DNA from: CBDFGS01 sp965247255
Lineage (GTDB): Bacteria; Chloroflexota; Dehalococcoidia; Lucifugimonadales; CAUZJF01
NCBI GenBank assembly: GCA_965247255.1
Contig: CBDFGS010000012.1
Location: 682,001 to 746,000, forward strand
DNA: 64,000 bases
Direction of reading: 5' to 3'
Shown here: positions 41,295 to 51,683 of the stretch, one piece after another
Position numbering within the stretch: the stretch's first letter is position 1
Layout: the number at the start of each line of letters is the position of its first letter
The notes under the pieces: generated by a model
Seen by the model: only the letters and a program-made list of their open reading frames with translations
The model's database searches: none
What the model was told of the DNA's origin: nothing
Translations under genes and position numbers: made by a program

Positions 41295-42893
41295 ATGTAC
41301 AATGACCCCCCAACGCACCCCAAGGCACGCCCCATGGACGACCTGAATCTCCCCACAACGACACCCCTCCCGGACCGCGTCAGCTTCCGCGAGACGCTGC
41401 CCGCCGGGAAGAGGGCCACCTACGCTGCCCTGGACGGTTCCGGATGCATCCGCCACATCTGGGTGTCCATGGCCCGCGAGGAGATGCACAACCTCGACGT
41501 CGTTATCCGCATCTTCTTCGACGACGAGCCCGTGCCCTACGTCGAGGCCCCGCTGGGCGACTTCTTCGGCGTCATGCACGGCAAGGTCTGGTACCCCGTC
41601 AACACACGCTACCTTTCCGTCAAAGGCATGGGCGGACTCAACTGCTACTTCCCCATGCCCTTCGCAAAGTCCGCCCGCATAGAGTTCGAGTCCGGCGAGC
41701 ACGACCACCGCATCTACATCCAGGTCGACTGGCACCGATATCCCGCCGAGATGCAGGAACGCCGCCGCTTCTGCGCACGCTGGAGACGTGAGATGCCGAC
41801 CCAGCGCTACGGCGAGGACTTCCTGATGCTGGACGCCGACGGGCCCGGCAGGCTGGTCGGGTTCGTCTATGGCGTGAGGCTGCTCGACGACGTCGACCGC
41901 TGGAGCCACGGCGGCTCGGAGAACATCTACATCGACGGCGACGGAGAGCACCCCGTCTACCTGCGCGGGATAGGCGGCGAGGACACCTTCGGCGCAGGCT
42001 TCGGCGGCGCACTTCACCCACCGGACACCCACCTTCACGCCGGCATGCCCTACTACGTCCACGAGGACGTGCTCGAGTCGCGCCCCGCGCAGCGCCTCGT
42101 CGGCTACCGCTTCTTCGACGAGGACGCCATCGAGTTCACCCGCTCCATCCACATGCGATTCGGCACGATGCGCAACGACATCTCCTCAACGGTGTACTGG
42201 TACCAACAAGGCGCAGTCCGCCCATTCTTCGAGATGCCGCCCTGGCCGGCCATGAAGCCCGGCACAGAGCTCTCGCGCGGAAGCCACGACCTCCCGCTGC
42301 CGTCCGACGGCCGCTGGTGGTTGTGCGGGCCCTTCGGCGCTCAAGATGGCAAAAGCATGGAAGCCGCCCTGCCGCCGGAGCTCGAGTTCAGCCCGGACGC
42401 CACCTACGACGGCATGCACGAGGAGGACTCGCCGTGGCTCAGCGACGGCTCGAAGGAGCTCGGGCGTAACGCCGCCCGATGGGTCGAGCGCCCCTCCATC
42501 CACGGGTTCATCGACTTCAACCACGTCTTCAGGCCCTACGCCTGGGGGATGCACAGGACCCACGACGGTGTCGCCGTGGCCCGATGCGTCCTCCACTCCC
42601 CGGACGCCACGACGGCACGGGTCCGCCTGGCCTGGGACGACCGTATGTTGCTGCGCGTCAACGACGAGGAGCCCATCGACCTGGGCCGAAACTACGCCTT
42701 CCGCTCCCGCACCGTCGACGTACCCCTGCGGGCCGGCGCAAACATTGTCGTGCTCAAGCTCAGCAACGGCTCCAACGCCGACCAGGGCCCCCGCGACAGC
42801 CTCACCAACCCCACGTCAAACCACGGAGGCTGGGCATTCAGCTTCCAGGCCACCACCCAGGACGGCGCCACGCTCGTCCCTCAGCCGTCATAG
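41295..42893 (+). CDS. DUF2961 / GH172-type protein
   Basis: A protein of up to 532 residues in the DUF2961 family, now partly described as glycoside hydrolase family 172. The signature SENIYIDGDGEHPVYLRGIG followed by GEDTFG (about 208-236) corresponds to the conserved EKxYVDGExxPxxxGTGTEDYF motif that carries the acidic residues. The first 370 residues form the double jelly roll; the C-terminal 130 (FNHVFRPYAWGMHRTHDGVA on) look like an added carbohydrate-binding sandwich. Characterised members act on difructose dianhydride or arabinofuranosyl sugars. The start is ATG at 41295 or 41334 (MDDLNL); neither has a clear ribosome site. No signal peptide is present. Confidence 0.75.
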   Translation: MYNDPPTHPKARPMDDLNLPTTTPLPDRVSFRETLPAGKRATYAALDGSGCIRHIWVSMAREEMHNLDVVIRIFFDDEPVPYVEAPLGDFFGVMHGKVWYPVNTRYLSVKGMGGLNCYFPMPFAKSARIEFESGEHDHRIYIQVDWHRYPAEMQERRRFCARWRREMPTQRYGEDFLMLDADGPGRLVGFVYGVRLLDDVDRWSHGGSENIYIDGDGEHPVYLRGIGGEDTFGAGFGGALHPPDTHLHAGMPYYVHEDVLESRPAQRLVGYRFFDEDAIEFTRSIHMRFGTMRNDISSTVYWYQQGAVRPFFEMPPWPAMKPGTELSRGSHDLPLPSDGRWWLCGPFGAQDGKSMEAALPPELEFSPDATYDGMHEEDSPWLSDGSKELGRNAARWVERPSIHGFIDFNHVFRPYAWGMHRTHDGVAVARCVLHSPDATTARVRLAWDDRMLLRVNDEEPIDLGRNYAFRSRTVDVPLRAGANIVVLKLSNGSNADQGPRDSLTNPTSNHGGWAFSFQATTQDGATLVPQPS

Positions 42894-42956
42894 ACCGACC
42901 TCGATTTCGAGGCAAGGTCCGAATCCAATCCCGGGTTCCTTCCTCTCAATAGTCAT

Positions 42957-42987
42957 GTCATTCCGAGGAGTCCGCGACGAGGAATCT
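42957..42987. repeat. Dispersed repeat family F
   Basis: GTCATTCCGAG...GCGACGAGGAATCT; the complement occurs at 48670-48695. It lies between the convergent GH172-type and trpB genes, followed by a family D copy at 43052. Confidence 0.6.
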
Positions 42988-43085
42988 GGGGCGGGGCCGC
43001 CGAGTGACGTCGTTCCCTTCCGCGCCGGGAGGGCTAGTCAGCGGCTATCGTCGTAGGGGCGCTGCTTGCTGCGCCCGGCCCTTGC

Positions 43086-44288
<1,203 letters not shown>

Positions 44289-44370
44289 AGGACAGTGTGC
44301 CTGTGTCGAGTGAGTTCGGCGCCCCGTATTATACGGGAGAGTGAGCCGGCAGGCCGTGCGGCTAGGGGTG

Positions 44371-46617
44371 CTACTTGTTCTTAGCTCTCATGGCGGTGAG
44401 GACTGCCTGCGGATTCATCGGCAGCTCGCGCATTCTTGCGCCGGTGGCGTCGTGGACGGCGTTGGCGATCGCGGCCAACGTCGGCGAGATGTTGGCCTCG
44501 CCGACACCCCTGACGCCGAACGGGTGCCCGGGATTGGGCACCTCGACGATGACGGGCTCGATCATGGGCAGGTCGAGGCTGGTTGGCATGCGATAGTCGA
44601 GGAAGGTGGCGTTCAGCATCCGGCCGTCGTCCCCGATGAAGTACTCCTCGTTTAGCGCCCAGCCGACGCCCTGAGATGCGCCACCCTGAATCTGGCCTTC
44701 CACGTACGCGGGGTGTATGGCTGTTCCGGCGTCTTGGAACGCCGTATAGCGCAGGACCTGGACCTTCCCAGTCTCCGGGTCGACCTCGACGTCTACGATG
44801 TTGGCGGAGTATGAGGCGCTGGAACCGCCCGGGTTCAAGTTGGCCCGGCCAACGACCGGCCCTCCCGTATCCGGCAGCAGAGCCGCGATCTCCTTGAAGG
44901 TCATGGTTAGCTCCGGGTCGAGCTTGTGACGAAGCGCGCCGTCGATGTACTCGACCTGTTCTTCGGGAACGTCCCACACCGTCGAGGCGCGTTGGACCAA
45001 CTGCCGGACGACGTCCTGTCCGGCCTCGTAGACGGCCCACCCGGACTTGAAGGTGACACTGCTGCCGGCCGTGAGTGACGTGTAGCCCACAGTGTCGGTG
45101 TCGGCGACAAGTGGATTGACGTCCTCCACCGGTATCCCCAACACCTCAGCCAGCTGCATGGCTAGCGACGTCCGGGTGCCGCCGATATCCGTGTTGCCCT
45201 CCACCAGGGTCACCTTGCCATTGGGGAGCACGTTCGCCACGGCGCTGGCCATGCCGGTGTTGTTCCGGCAAAAGCCCATCGCCACACCGCGGCCTCGGTA
45301 CTTTCCCGGCTTCGGGGCCACGTAGTGGGGATGCGACCTGACGGCCTCCATGACCTCTTGGGCGCCGATGCGTCCGTTCATGACGCCGTCGGCCCTCCGG
45401 GTTCCCTCGACGGCAGCGTTGAGCAGCCGGAACTCGACCGGGTCCATCCCTAGGCGCTCGGCTATCTCGTCTATCAGGCTCTCCGTCGCATAGGCGACTA
45501 TCGGGGCCCCCGGTGCACGATACGCCGTAGTCTTGGGTTTGTTGTCGACGACGTCGTAGCCGTCGACGGCCACGTTCTCGATGTAATACGGCGCAAAGAC
45601 AGACGCCGCCCCCTGTATCAGCGGCGCGCCGGGGAAGCCGCCGGACTCGAATGCGAAATAAGCCTGAGCCGCGGTAATGCGCCCCTCGGTGGTGACGCCC
45701 ATCTTTACCCTGACGTAGCTGCCGCATGTAGGGCCGGTCGCCTCCAGCACTTCGGTCCGGCTCATCGACATCTTCACGGGCCGGCCGCTCTTCCTCGACA
45801 GGACCGCCGCCAACGGCTCGAGATAGACCGGCAGCTTGCCGCCGAAGCCGCCGCCGATCTCCATCGGGACGACTCTGACGCTGGATACGGGGATGCCGAG
45901 AATCCTCGCGGTGTTGTCCCTGATCCCGAAGTGTCCTTGGCTGCTGCACCAAACGGTCAGCCGGCCGTCGTGCGTCCAGGTGGCGGTGGCGTTCTGTGGC
46001 TCGATGTAGCCCTGATGCACCGTCTTGGTCCGGAACTCACGCTCCATTACGACGTCCGCGTCCTGGAAGCCCTTCTCGACGTCACCGAAACGGTGTTCGT
46101 CGTGTGCGGCGACGTTGACGCCACGCCCCTCATTGTCGGTCCAGTGCTCGTGAAGGACAGGCGCATCGGGCGCCATCGCATCCTCGACGTTGGAGACGGC
46201 GGGCAGCGGCTCGTACTCCACGTGTATGAGGGACAGCGCCTGTTCGGCATCGTGAAGGCTCGTTGCGGCGACGGCCGCGACGGCGTGGCCGCGATAGAAG
46301 ACTTTCTTTCGGGCCAGGATATTCTCGATGGGGGTCTGGCCTATGACCGCCTCCTTCGAGACAGGCGCGGCTGGCGGGAGGTCGTTCGACGTCGCCACCG
46401 CCTTCACGTGAGGATGGGCCTCCGCCTTGCTGACGTCGATGGACTTAATACGGGCGTGGGCGTGAGGGCTGCGCAACACCTGGCCGAAGAGCATGGCGGG
46501 CAGCCGCAGGTCTGCGCCGTAGAGGGCGGCGCCGGTAACCTTGTCCACCCCGTCGTGCCTGACCGGGCTGGTACCGACGACTTTGTATTTCTGCGTGGCT
46601 GGCCGAGCGGTGGTCAC
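44371..46617 (-). CDS. Xanthine dehydrogenase-family molybdopterin-binding large subunit
   Basis: A 748-residue molybdenum hydroxylase large subunit (aldehyde oxidase/xanthine dehydrogenase type). The N-terminal a/b hammerhead begins GTSPVRHDGVDKVTGAALYG; the cofactor regions EIGGGFGGKLPVYLEP, AYRAPGAP and GVGEANISP (with the catalytic glutamate) are intact. Such subunits hydroxylate aldehydes, aromatics or purines. The AYxCSFR loop of form I CO dehydrogenase is not seen. The GTG at 46617 overlaps the cupin stop as GTGA, so the two are co-translated; a longer frame upstream is not credible. FAD and [2Fe-2S] partner subunits are absent here. Confidence 0.85.
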   Translation of the reverse strand: MTTARPATQKYKVVGTSPVRHDGVDKVTGAALYGADLRLPAMLFGQVLRSPHAHARIKSIDVSKAEAHPHVKAVATSNDLPPAAPVSKEAVIGQTPIENILARKKVFYRGHAVAAVAATSLHDAEQALSLIHVEYEPLPAVSNVEDAMAPDAPVLHEHWTDNEGRGVNVAAHDEHRFGDVEKGFQDADVVMEREFRTKTVHQGYIEPQNATATWTHDGRLTVWCSSQGHFGIRDNTARILGIPVSSVRVVPMEIGGGFGGKLPVYLEPLAAVLSRKSGRPVKMSMSRTEVLEATGPTCGSYVRVKMGVTTEGRITAAQAYFAFESGGFPGAPLIQGAASVFAPYYIENVAVDGYDVVDNKPKTTAYRAPGAPIVAYATESLIDEIAERLGMDPVEFRLLNAAVEGTRRADGVMNGRIGAQEVMEAVRSHPHYVAPKPGKYRGRGVAMGFCRNNTGMASAVANVLPNGKVTLVEGNTDIGGTRTSLAMQLAEVLGIPVEDVNPLVADTDTVGYTSLTAGSSVTFKSGWAVYEAGQDVVRQLVQRASTVWDVPEEQVEYIDGALRHKLDPELTMTFKEIAALLPDTGGPVVGRANLNPGGSSASYSANIVDVEVDPETGKVQVLRYTAFQDAGTAIHPAYVEGQIQGGASQGVGWALNEEYFIGDDGRMLNATFLDYRMPTSLDLPMIEPVIVEVPNPGHPFGVRGVGEANISPTLAAIANAVHDATGARMRELPMNPQAVLTAMRAKNK

Positions 46618-46940
46618 TTGTACTCTTCTCGCGGTGGGGAAAAAATATCCAGCGCGAGGGCCCAGCCTTCGAGAGCGTCGAAGCCGTGCTCCACGCCCCC
46701 CGGAATCACGTAGGCGTCGCCCGGGCGGATGCGCTTGGTCTCGCCCCCGATGCTCATGTCGGCCTCGCCCTGAAGCATGATCCCAGCCTGCTCGTGGGGG
46801 TGTGAGTGGAGGGGGACCACCGCGTGTGGGGCGACCTCGAGCACACTCATCATCACCTTGGCGCCCCACATTGTCCTGATTGTGACACCGGGCGCGATCT
46901 CTTGACGTTTCTGAGACTCCGAGTCGAAGAAGTACGACAT
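46614..46940 (-). CDS. Cupin-domain protein
   Basis: A 108-residue single-domain cupin. The metal motif is spread over PLHSHPHEQAGIMLQGEADM (first motif, histidines and glutamate) and PGGVEHGF (second motif). A fold of this size may be a small dioxygenase, isomerase or sensor; the substrate is not evident. It is upstream of and overlaps by four bases the xanthine-dehydrogenase-type gene, so it may act on the same pathway. The ATG at 46940 follows GGAGGAATA, a good ribosome site. Confidence 0.82.
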   Translation of the reverse strand: MSYFFDSESQKRQEIAPGVTIRTMWGAKVMMSVLEVAPHAVVPLHSHPHEQAGIMLQGEADMSIGGETKRIRPGDAYVIPGGVEHGFDALEGWALALDIFSPPREEYK

Positions 46941-47047
46941 TATTCCTCCATCGAGTTTATTGGATAGCCTGTGTTCTTACTCCAAGGAGCGTGGTCCTCC
47001 GGGCTAAATCCCCATAACTCCCTTTACAAAGGGGGAAAGATGAATCT

Positions 47048-47995
47048 CTAGCGAGCGTTCGCAGAGGCGGTAAGACGAGCGTTCCGGTCGGCCACGGACA
47101 GGCAGGCCGTTATGAAGTCGTTCAGGGGGGTGGCCACGCCAAGCTCCTTGCCGATGCGCGACACCGCGCCGTTGAGCACGGCCACCTCCAGCGGCCTGCC
47201 TCTCTGAAGGTCCGTGAACATGGACGACGTTGCGGTCCGGTCTGCGCCCTGGAAGCGGGCCATCGTCGCCTCCACGATATCAACGTCGATGCCCACGCCC
47301 TTCGCTCGCGCGACCGCAGCCGCCTCAATGAGCACACCTCGAGCGAGGTCCAGGGTCTCCGGTGTATCGACGATCTGCTCGAACGGCGCTCTCACGATGC
47401 ACGTCATACCACTAAGGGCGCAGATATAGATTAGCTTCGTCCATGTCTCTTTGATCACGTTGGCCGACAACACTACGTCTATGCCGTCGACCTTTAGAGC
47501 ATCCCGCACCGCCAACGTACGTGATGTCTCGGTGCCGCCTTGCTCGCCAAAAATGATGTCCACGGGGCCTCCGACCTCGGCGACAACGCCCGGCGACTCT
47601 CGGGTGGCGTCGACATAGGTGACGCCCTGGAGCACCTTGTCGCGGCCGAAAGAGTCGGCCAGCTCGTCGCCGCTGCCTATCCCGTTCTGCAGGGTCAGAA
47701 TCGAAGTGTTTTCTCCGACGGCGGCCCGCATCGCGTCAATCGCAGAGGCGTTGTCGTAGCTCTTGACGCAGAACAGCACCAGGTCGGCTGTCCAGGCACC
47801 GTCCGGGCGATCGGTGGCGCGAGGGTGCACCGCAAAATCGCCAGCGGCCACGCTATTGATGCGCAGGCCCCGTGTCCGGAGCGCTTCAAGATGCTCACCC
47901 CGTGCCACGAAGGTGACATCACGACCAGCCCTGTGAAGCACGGCGCCGAAATAGCCTCCGACGGCGCCCGAGCCCATAATCAGAATCTTTTTCAC
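47048..47995 (-). CDS. 2-dehydropantoate 2-reductase family protein
   Basis: A 315-residue protein of the ApbA/PanE family, reducing a 2-ketoacid with NADPH. The Rossmann motif is MGSGAVGGYFGAVLHRAG, with LTLQNGIG and a catalytic lysine in KETWTKLIYICALSGM (about residue 183). All family landmarks are present. Many Chloroflexota carry several paralogs, and no panB or panC is near, so a role in coenzyme A synthesis is only one possibility; related enzymes reduce other 2-ketoacids. The start is an ATG at 47995. It lies 81 bases from a small cupin gene on the same strand. Confidence 0.85.
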   Translation of the reverse strand: MKKILIMGSGAVGGYFGAVLHRAGRDVTFVARGEHLEALRTRGLRINSVAAGDFAVHPRATDRPDGAWTADLVLFCVKSYDNASAIDAMRAAVGENTSILTLQNGIGSGDELADSFGRDKVLQGVTYVDATRESPGVVAEVGGPVDIIFGEQGGTETSRTLAVRDALKVDGIDVVLSANVIKETWTKLIYICALSGMTCIVRAPFEQIVDTPETLDLARGVLIEAAAVARAKGVGIDVDIVEATMARFQGADRTATSSMFTDLQRGRPLEVAVLNGAVSRIGKELGVATPLNDFITACLSVADRNARLTASANAR

Positions 47996-48076
47996 TGGGA
48001 CGCTCCAACGGGATTGGAACGTATGATATGGGGAAAACGCCGTAGCTGCAATCGAGAGCGGCCCGAGCGTCGATGG

Positions 48077-48385
48077 TCAGGCCTTGAGCTCTATGAGGAC
48101 GTTCTTGTACCTCGTATCGGTGTGGTTCACCACGCGATGGACCCTGTGCTCTCCGTGGTAGTGCCAGTCGCCCGGCTTTGTTGGGCCCGCTCCTTTGGTG
48201 CCGTCTTCGAACTCCGGCGTGAGGCCGGCGCCCTCGACCGTGACCGTGACGTAGTCTCGCTCGTGGAGGTGCCACGGGCTGGCCTCGCCGGGCTCCACAA
48301 TGAGGTTCCATATCTTCACTCGCTCGTTCTCGAATAGCACCGCGCTGGCGATATCGCCCAGCGGCTCGTTGGGTCTCGTCTCCAC
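48077..48385 (-). CDS. Small cupin-domain protein
   Basis: A 102-residue cupin. The first metal motif is SPWHLHERDYVTVTVEG and the second region is PGDWHYHGEHRVHRV, giving several histidines for a metal. It resembles cupins of unknown function annotated only by fold. The ATG at 48385 follows GGAGGTCTACC, a strong site. It is upstream of the ketopantoate reductase-like gene with an 81-base gap, so the two may be co-transcribed. Small size rules out a bicupin dioxygenase. Confidence 0.8.
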   Translation of the reverse strand: METRPNEPLGDIASAVLFENERVKIWNLIVEPGEASPWHLHERDYVTVTVEGAGLTPEFEDGTKGAGPTKPGDWHYHGEHRVHRVVNHTDTRYKNVLIELKA

Positions 48386-48777
48386 GGTAGACCTCCTTCA
48401 CGTTGGGTTGGTGCGCTTAGGCTACGGGGTCGATTCAGAGTTTTTTCTGGGCGTCGCTACCTAATCAAAGTGTCCTTGATCAAGGACGCCATAAGTGTAT
48501 GGCTGGAGGGAGCTCTTGCTCCCACCCGTCCCATGTGGTTTCTTTGGGGGAGGGGGACACCCCCTCAAACCCCTGCCAAAGGGCGATCCACGTTTGGAAT
48601 CCCCCCCTAATCGCTACTACTGGTTTGAGGCCATCGTGTCGATCTGGTTGCCTCGCTACCGTGGCCCTTAGATTCCTCGCCGGGCTCGGAATGACAGCGG
48701 GTGTTCATTGGCGCCTATCAAGGGGGTACTTATCCCTCACGTCCTGTCACGCCCTGTCCTGTCTCCTGGCGCAAGGG
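48386..48777. other. Intergenic gap with family F and hairpin elements
   Basis: I see no supported gene in 392 bases. It contains a family F copy (48670-48695), a G/C hairpin near 48547-48562 (GGGGGAGGGGGACACCCCCT) and a palindromic CACTTTGATTA-like element near 48462-48485 (AAAGTGTCCTTGATCAAGGA). Confidence 0.55.
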
Positions 48778-49503
48778 CTAATCGGAGGAGACGTCGAAGC
48801 CCAGGCCCTTCTCCTTCAGGCTGACGTGTTCCTGGCCGCCGATGATGATGTGGTCGAGCAGCTCGATGTCCAGCATCGCGGCGCCCGACGCGATCTTGCG
48901 GGTTACGAGCACGTCTTCCGCGCTGGGCGACGGGTCGCCCGAGGGGTGATTGTGCACGACGATTATGGATGGGCAGTTCTCACGAATCGCAGGCCTCAAC
49001 ACCTCGGACACTCTGATGATAGAGGCGTTCACGTTGCCGATGTACACCTGGTGGATGCCGAGGACTTCGTTCTTGCTGGAGAGGAGCATCACCCTGAGGT
49101 GCTCCTGGTCGAGGAAGCCCATCTCGGCGGCCAGGAGATTCGCGACATCCCCCGGAGACCTGACGGAGGGACGCTCGTGGGGGCTGACCGAGACCAGTCT
49201 CCTGCCGAGCTCGAACGCGGCGAGTACCTGACACGCTTTGGCGTCGCTGACTCCCTTAAGCGAGCAGAGCTCTGCGTAGCTTACTTTCGCGATGCCCGTG
49301 ATGCCTCCGAAGGTGGATAGCAAACGCGTGGCCAGGGACAGAACGCTCTCGCCCCGGTCGCCGGTCCTGAGCAAGATCGCGATTAGCTCGGCGTTGCTGA
49401 GCGGGCCGGGGCCAAGCATCTTCAGGCGCTCCCTGGGACGCTCGGTGGTGGGCAGGTCCCGTATCATCGTGGGGGCATACTGAGGCCTGGCGTAATCTGC
49501 CAT
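48778..49503 (-). CDS. radC: RadC family JAB-domain protein
   Basis: A 241-residue RadC protein. The N-terminal helix-hairpin-helix region includes LGPGPLSNAELIAILLRTG and VSYAELCSLKGVSDAKA; the C-terminal JAB/MPN metalloprotease-like domain has the zinc motif HNHPSGDPSPSAED. Although named for DNA repair, a direct role is doubted, and the fold suggests a metal hydrolase. The sequence is complete with all zinc ligands. The ATG at 49503 follows TAGGAGAT. It stands alone on the minus strand, divergent from the sulfite-oxidase-family gene. Confidence 0.93.
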   Translation of the reverse strand: MADYARPQYAPTMIRDLPTTERPRERLKMLGPGPLSNAELIAILLRTGDRGESVLSLATRLLSTFGGITGIAKVSYAELCSLKGVSDAKACQVLAAFELGRRLVSVSPHERPSVRSPGDVANLLAAEMGFLDQEHLRVMLLSSKNEVLGIHQVYIGNVNASIIRVSEVLRPAIRENCPSIIVVHNHPSGDPSPSAEDVLVTRKIASGAAMLDIELLDHIIIGGQEHVSLKEKGLGFDVSSD

Positions 49504-49758
49504 GGCTACGATCTCCTACGCAGTCTGAAAGAGTGGGCCGTCAGGGCGATTCGCGAAATTCGCCGGCATCCTATCCGCCGATCGACGGTTCCCAGGCGGC
49601 GCGCCTCTGCTGTGATCGAGCGCTGTTGCAACGCCCGGCGAGACGGGCATATTATTGCAGAGCGGAATCCTCCTTGACGAGGACTCAGAGCCTGCCGACG
49701 AGGAGAGTGCCTCTGGGGCGGGTTGGGCCTCTTCAGGTGACAGGTGGTACACCCACAC

Positions 49759-50844
49759 ATGGCCCAAGCTGAGACCGACTCGCGTTCCTCGGAAGTGCTT
49801 GTCGTTTCAGACGAGCCGCACTGTACCGAGACCTCCACCATACACCTCGACGAGTGGATCACCCCCACCGATCGCTTCTACGTCCGAAGCCACTTTGCCG
49901 ATATGCCTCGGCTTGATCCGGAGAGTTACGTTCTCACAGTGGACGGGGCGGTAGAGGCGCCTCTTGGCCTGCGATACGATCAGGTGCTCGCGCTTCCGAG
50001 CATCGAGCTTGCGGCGACGATGGAGTGCGCAGGGAACAGCCGGGCATTCATGACGCCGCCAGCCGAAGGACTTCAGTTCCAACACGGCGCGGTGGGGAAC
50101 GCAAGGTGGCGCGGAGTTCGGGTGTCTGAGCTTCTGTCGAGGGCTGCGCCGCGCGACAAGGCTGTCGAGGTGCTGTTCGAGGGAGCCGATTTGGGCGAGG
50201 AGGAGGAAGAGGGCGAGAGCTTTGAGCTAGGTTATGCCCGCAGCCTTCCGATGGCCAAGGCGCTTTCCCCCGACACTTTGCTGGCCTACGAAATGAACGG
50301 CCAGCCGCTGACGCCACAGCACGGGTTCCCCTTGCGGCTCCTAGTGCCGGGGTGGTACGGGATGGCATCGGTAAAGTGGTTGACTCGGGTTCGCGTGCTG
50401 GAGGAGCCTTTCGACGGCTTCTTTCAGAAGCGGAGGTACATCGACATTCGTGAGGGCAAGACGGACGAGGACTCGTGGGAGCCTGTCTCGACGCTGCGTG
50501 TCAAATCCCTCATCACGCATCCGCGGCACGGCGAGGTGGTCCAGCCGGGCGCCTACGTAGTCACGGGCATGGCATGGTCCGGGGAGGGTGAGATCACCGG
50601 GGTCGACGTGAGCGTGGACGGAGGACTGGAGTGGCAGGAAGCGCAGTTGGTCGGGGAAACCGCGCAGATGGCGTGGCGACGGTGGGAGTATTCGTGGCGG
50701 CCCTCAAAAGCAGGCCACTTCATTCTCCAGGCGAGGGCGACCGATAGCGCGGGCATGACGCAACCCGCGGCTATTCCTTGGAACTTCCGCGGCTACGCCA
50801 ATAATGGAATTCACACGATAGCGGTGGAGGTGCCGGCGGAGTAG
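49759..50844 (+). CDS. Sulfite oxidase-family molybdopterin enzyme
   Basis: A 361-residue molybdenum-cofactor enzyme of the sulfite oxidase family. The cofactor cysteine is in AATMECAGNSRAF (about residue 93); RLLVPGWYGMASVKWL and the C-terminal dimerisation domain (TGMAWSGEGEITGVDVSVDG) complete the pattern. It oxidises sulfite or a related oxyanion, or reduces a sulfoxide. No heme domain and no Tat signal are seen, so it is probably cytoplasmic and partners with a separate acceptor. The ATG at 49759 is chosen; a GTG at 49744 would add five residues. An acidic insertion GEEEEEGES near residue 145 is unusual. Confidence 0.86.
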   Translation: MAQAETDSRSSEVLVVSDEPHCTETSTIHLDEWITPTDRFYVRSHFADMPRLDPESYVLTVDGAVEAPLGLRYDQVLALPSIELAATMECAGNSRAFMTPPAEGLQFQHGAVGNARWRGVRVSELLSRAAPRDKAVEVLFEGADLGEEEEEGESFELGYARSLPMAKALSPDTLLAYEMNGQPLTPQHGFPLRLLVPGWYGMASVKWLTRVRVLEEPFDGFFQKRRYIDIREGKTDEDSWEPVSTLRVKSLITHPRHGEVVQPGAYVVTGMAWSGEGEITGVDVSVDGGLEWQEAQLVGETAQMAWRRWEYSWRPSKAGHFILQARATDSAGMTQPAAIPWNFRGYANNGIHTIAVEVPAE

Positions 50845-50929
50845 GACCTCACGCCCGGCCCCCATTCCTTCGGCAGGGCTGAGGACAGGCAGTGGGGGAA
50901 TGAGGTAAGAGCGCCCAGCTCCCAAAGTC

Positions 50930-51255
50930 TCACACTCGATAGCTGAGTGCTTGCCACTTGTCACGCGCAATGTGCGTCTTGAACCTGCTGTCATGAACCA
51001 AAGCTGTGAGGTATTCCTGGATCGATTCCTTGTGTGCCAGGTCCTGTGCCCAGTCTTCGAAAAGAGGGAACAGGTTGTCCGAGACCAGCATTCCGCCCTG
51101 TCTTGTCAGGCGAGCAAAATGCGGTAGCCACTTCGGATAGTCCTCCCAATTGGCGTCTACGAAGATTACGCCGGGGCGACTCCAGGTCACGCTGCGGCAT
51201 TCGCGGTCGTCAACACGGGTTACGTCCGAGCCACCCACCAAACGACGAACTCGGA
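50930..51255 (-). pseudogene. O-methyltransferase C-terminal remnant
   Basis: The frame encodes only the last third of a class I O-methyltransferase: VIFVDANWEDYPKWLPHFAR, RQGGMLVSDNLFPLFEDWAQ, then a helix-strand end RDKWQALSYRV. The SAM-binding N-terminal half is absent; upstream the frame runs into the end of the B12-subunit gene without homology. It is 5'-truncated and directly abuts the methylmalonyl-CoA operon, as if the operon had been joined to it by a deletion. An internal start could give a short protein, but it would lack the SAM site. Confidence 0.6.
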
Positions 51256-51257
51256 CA

Positions 51258-51683
51258 CTAGGCTTCCCTTGGGCTGTCCCGCTCGGCCACTGCGTCGCGG
51301 ACTGCGGAGGCGACGTCCGCCGTGCGTGTCCCAGGGCCGAAGATGGCACGCACGCCCATAGACTTGAGGGCAGGGCGATCGTCCTCGGGAATTATTCCGC
51401 CTGCCATGACGACGACGTCCTCCATGTTCCTCTCGGCGAGGACGGCGAAGATCTGCGGGAAGATGTCCATGTGGGCCCCGGAGAGGATGCTGAGGCCTAT
51501 GACGTCGACCTTGCCGCGAAGCGCGGCCTCGGCGATCATGTGGGGGGTCTGGCGGATACCTGTGTAGGTGACCTCCATCCCGGCTTCGCGAAGGGCCCGA
51601 GCGATGATCTTGGCGCCCCGGTCGTGGCCGTCCAGGCCTGCCTTCGCCAGAAGGACTCGAATGACGGGCGGGTCCGAACTCAT
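51258..51683 (-). CDS. Methylmalonyl-CoA mutase B12-binding subunit
   Basis: A 141-residue stand-alone cobalamin-binding domain, the C-terminal part of methylmalonyl-CoA mutase. The DxHxxG motif occurs in AKAGLDGHDRGAKII (about 13-27), with GLSILSGAH and AGGIIPEDD further on, all binding the corrinoid tail and dimethylbenzimidazole or lower ligand loop. It combines with the catalytic subunit encoded 1 kb upstream to convert methylmalonyl-CoA to succinyl-CoA. The start at 51683 overlaps the epimerase stop by four bases. A split mutase is common in Chloroflexota and archaea. Confidence 0.93.
   Translation of the reverse strand: MSSDPPVIRVLLAKAGLDGHDRGAKIIARALREAGMEVTYTGIRQTPHMIAEAALRGKVDVIGLSILSGAHMDIFPQIFAVLAERNMEDVVVMAGGIIPEDDRPALKSMGVRAIFGPGTRTADVASAVRDAVAERDSPREA

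Noticed and set aside
44371..46869. Extending the molybdenum hydroxylase to base 46869
   Set aside because: The extra 84 codons overlap the cupin gene in another frame and show no homology; the GTG at 46617 gives the expected N-terminus.
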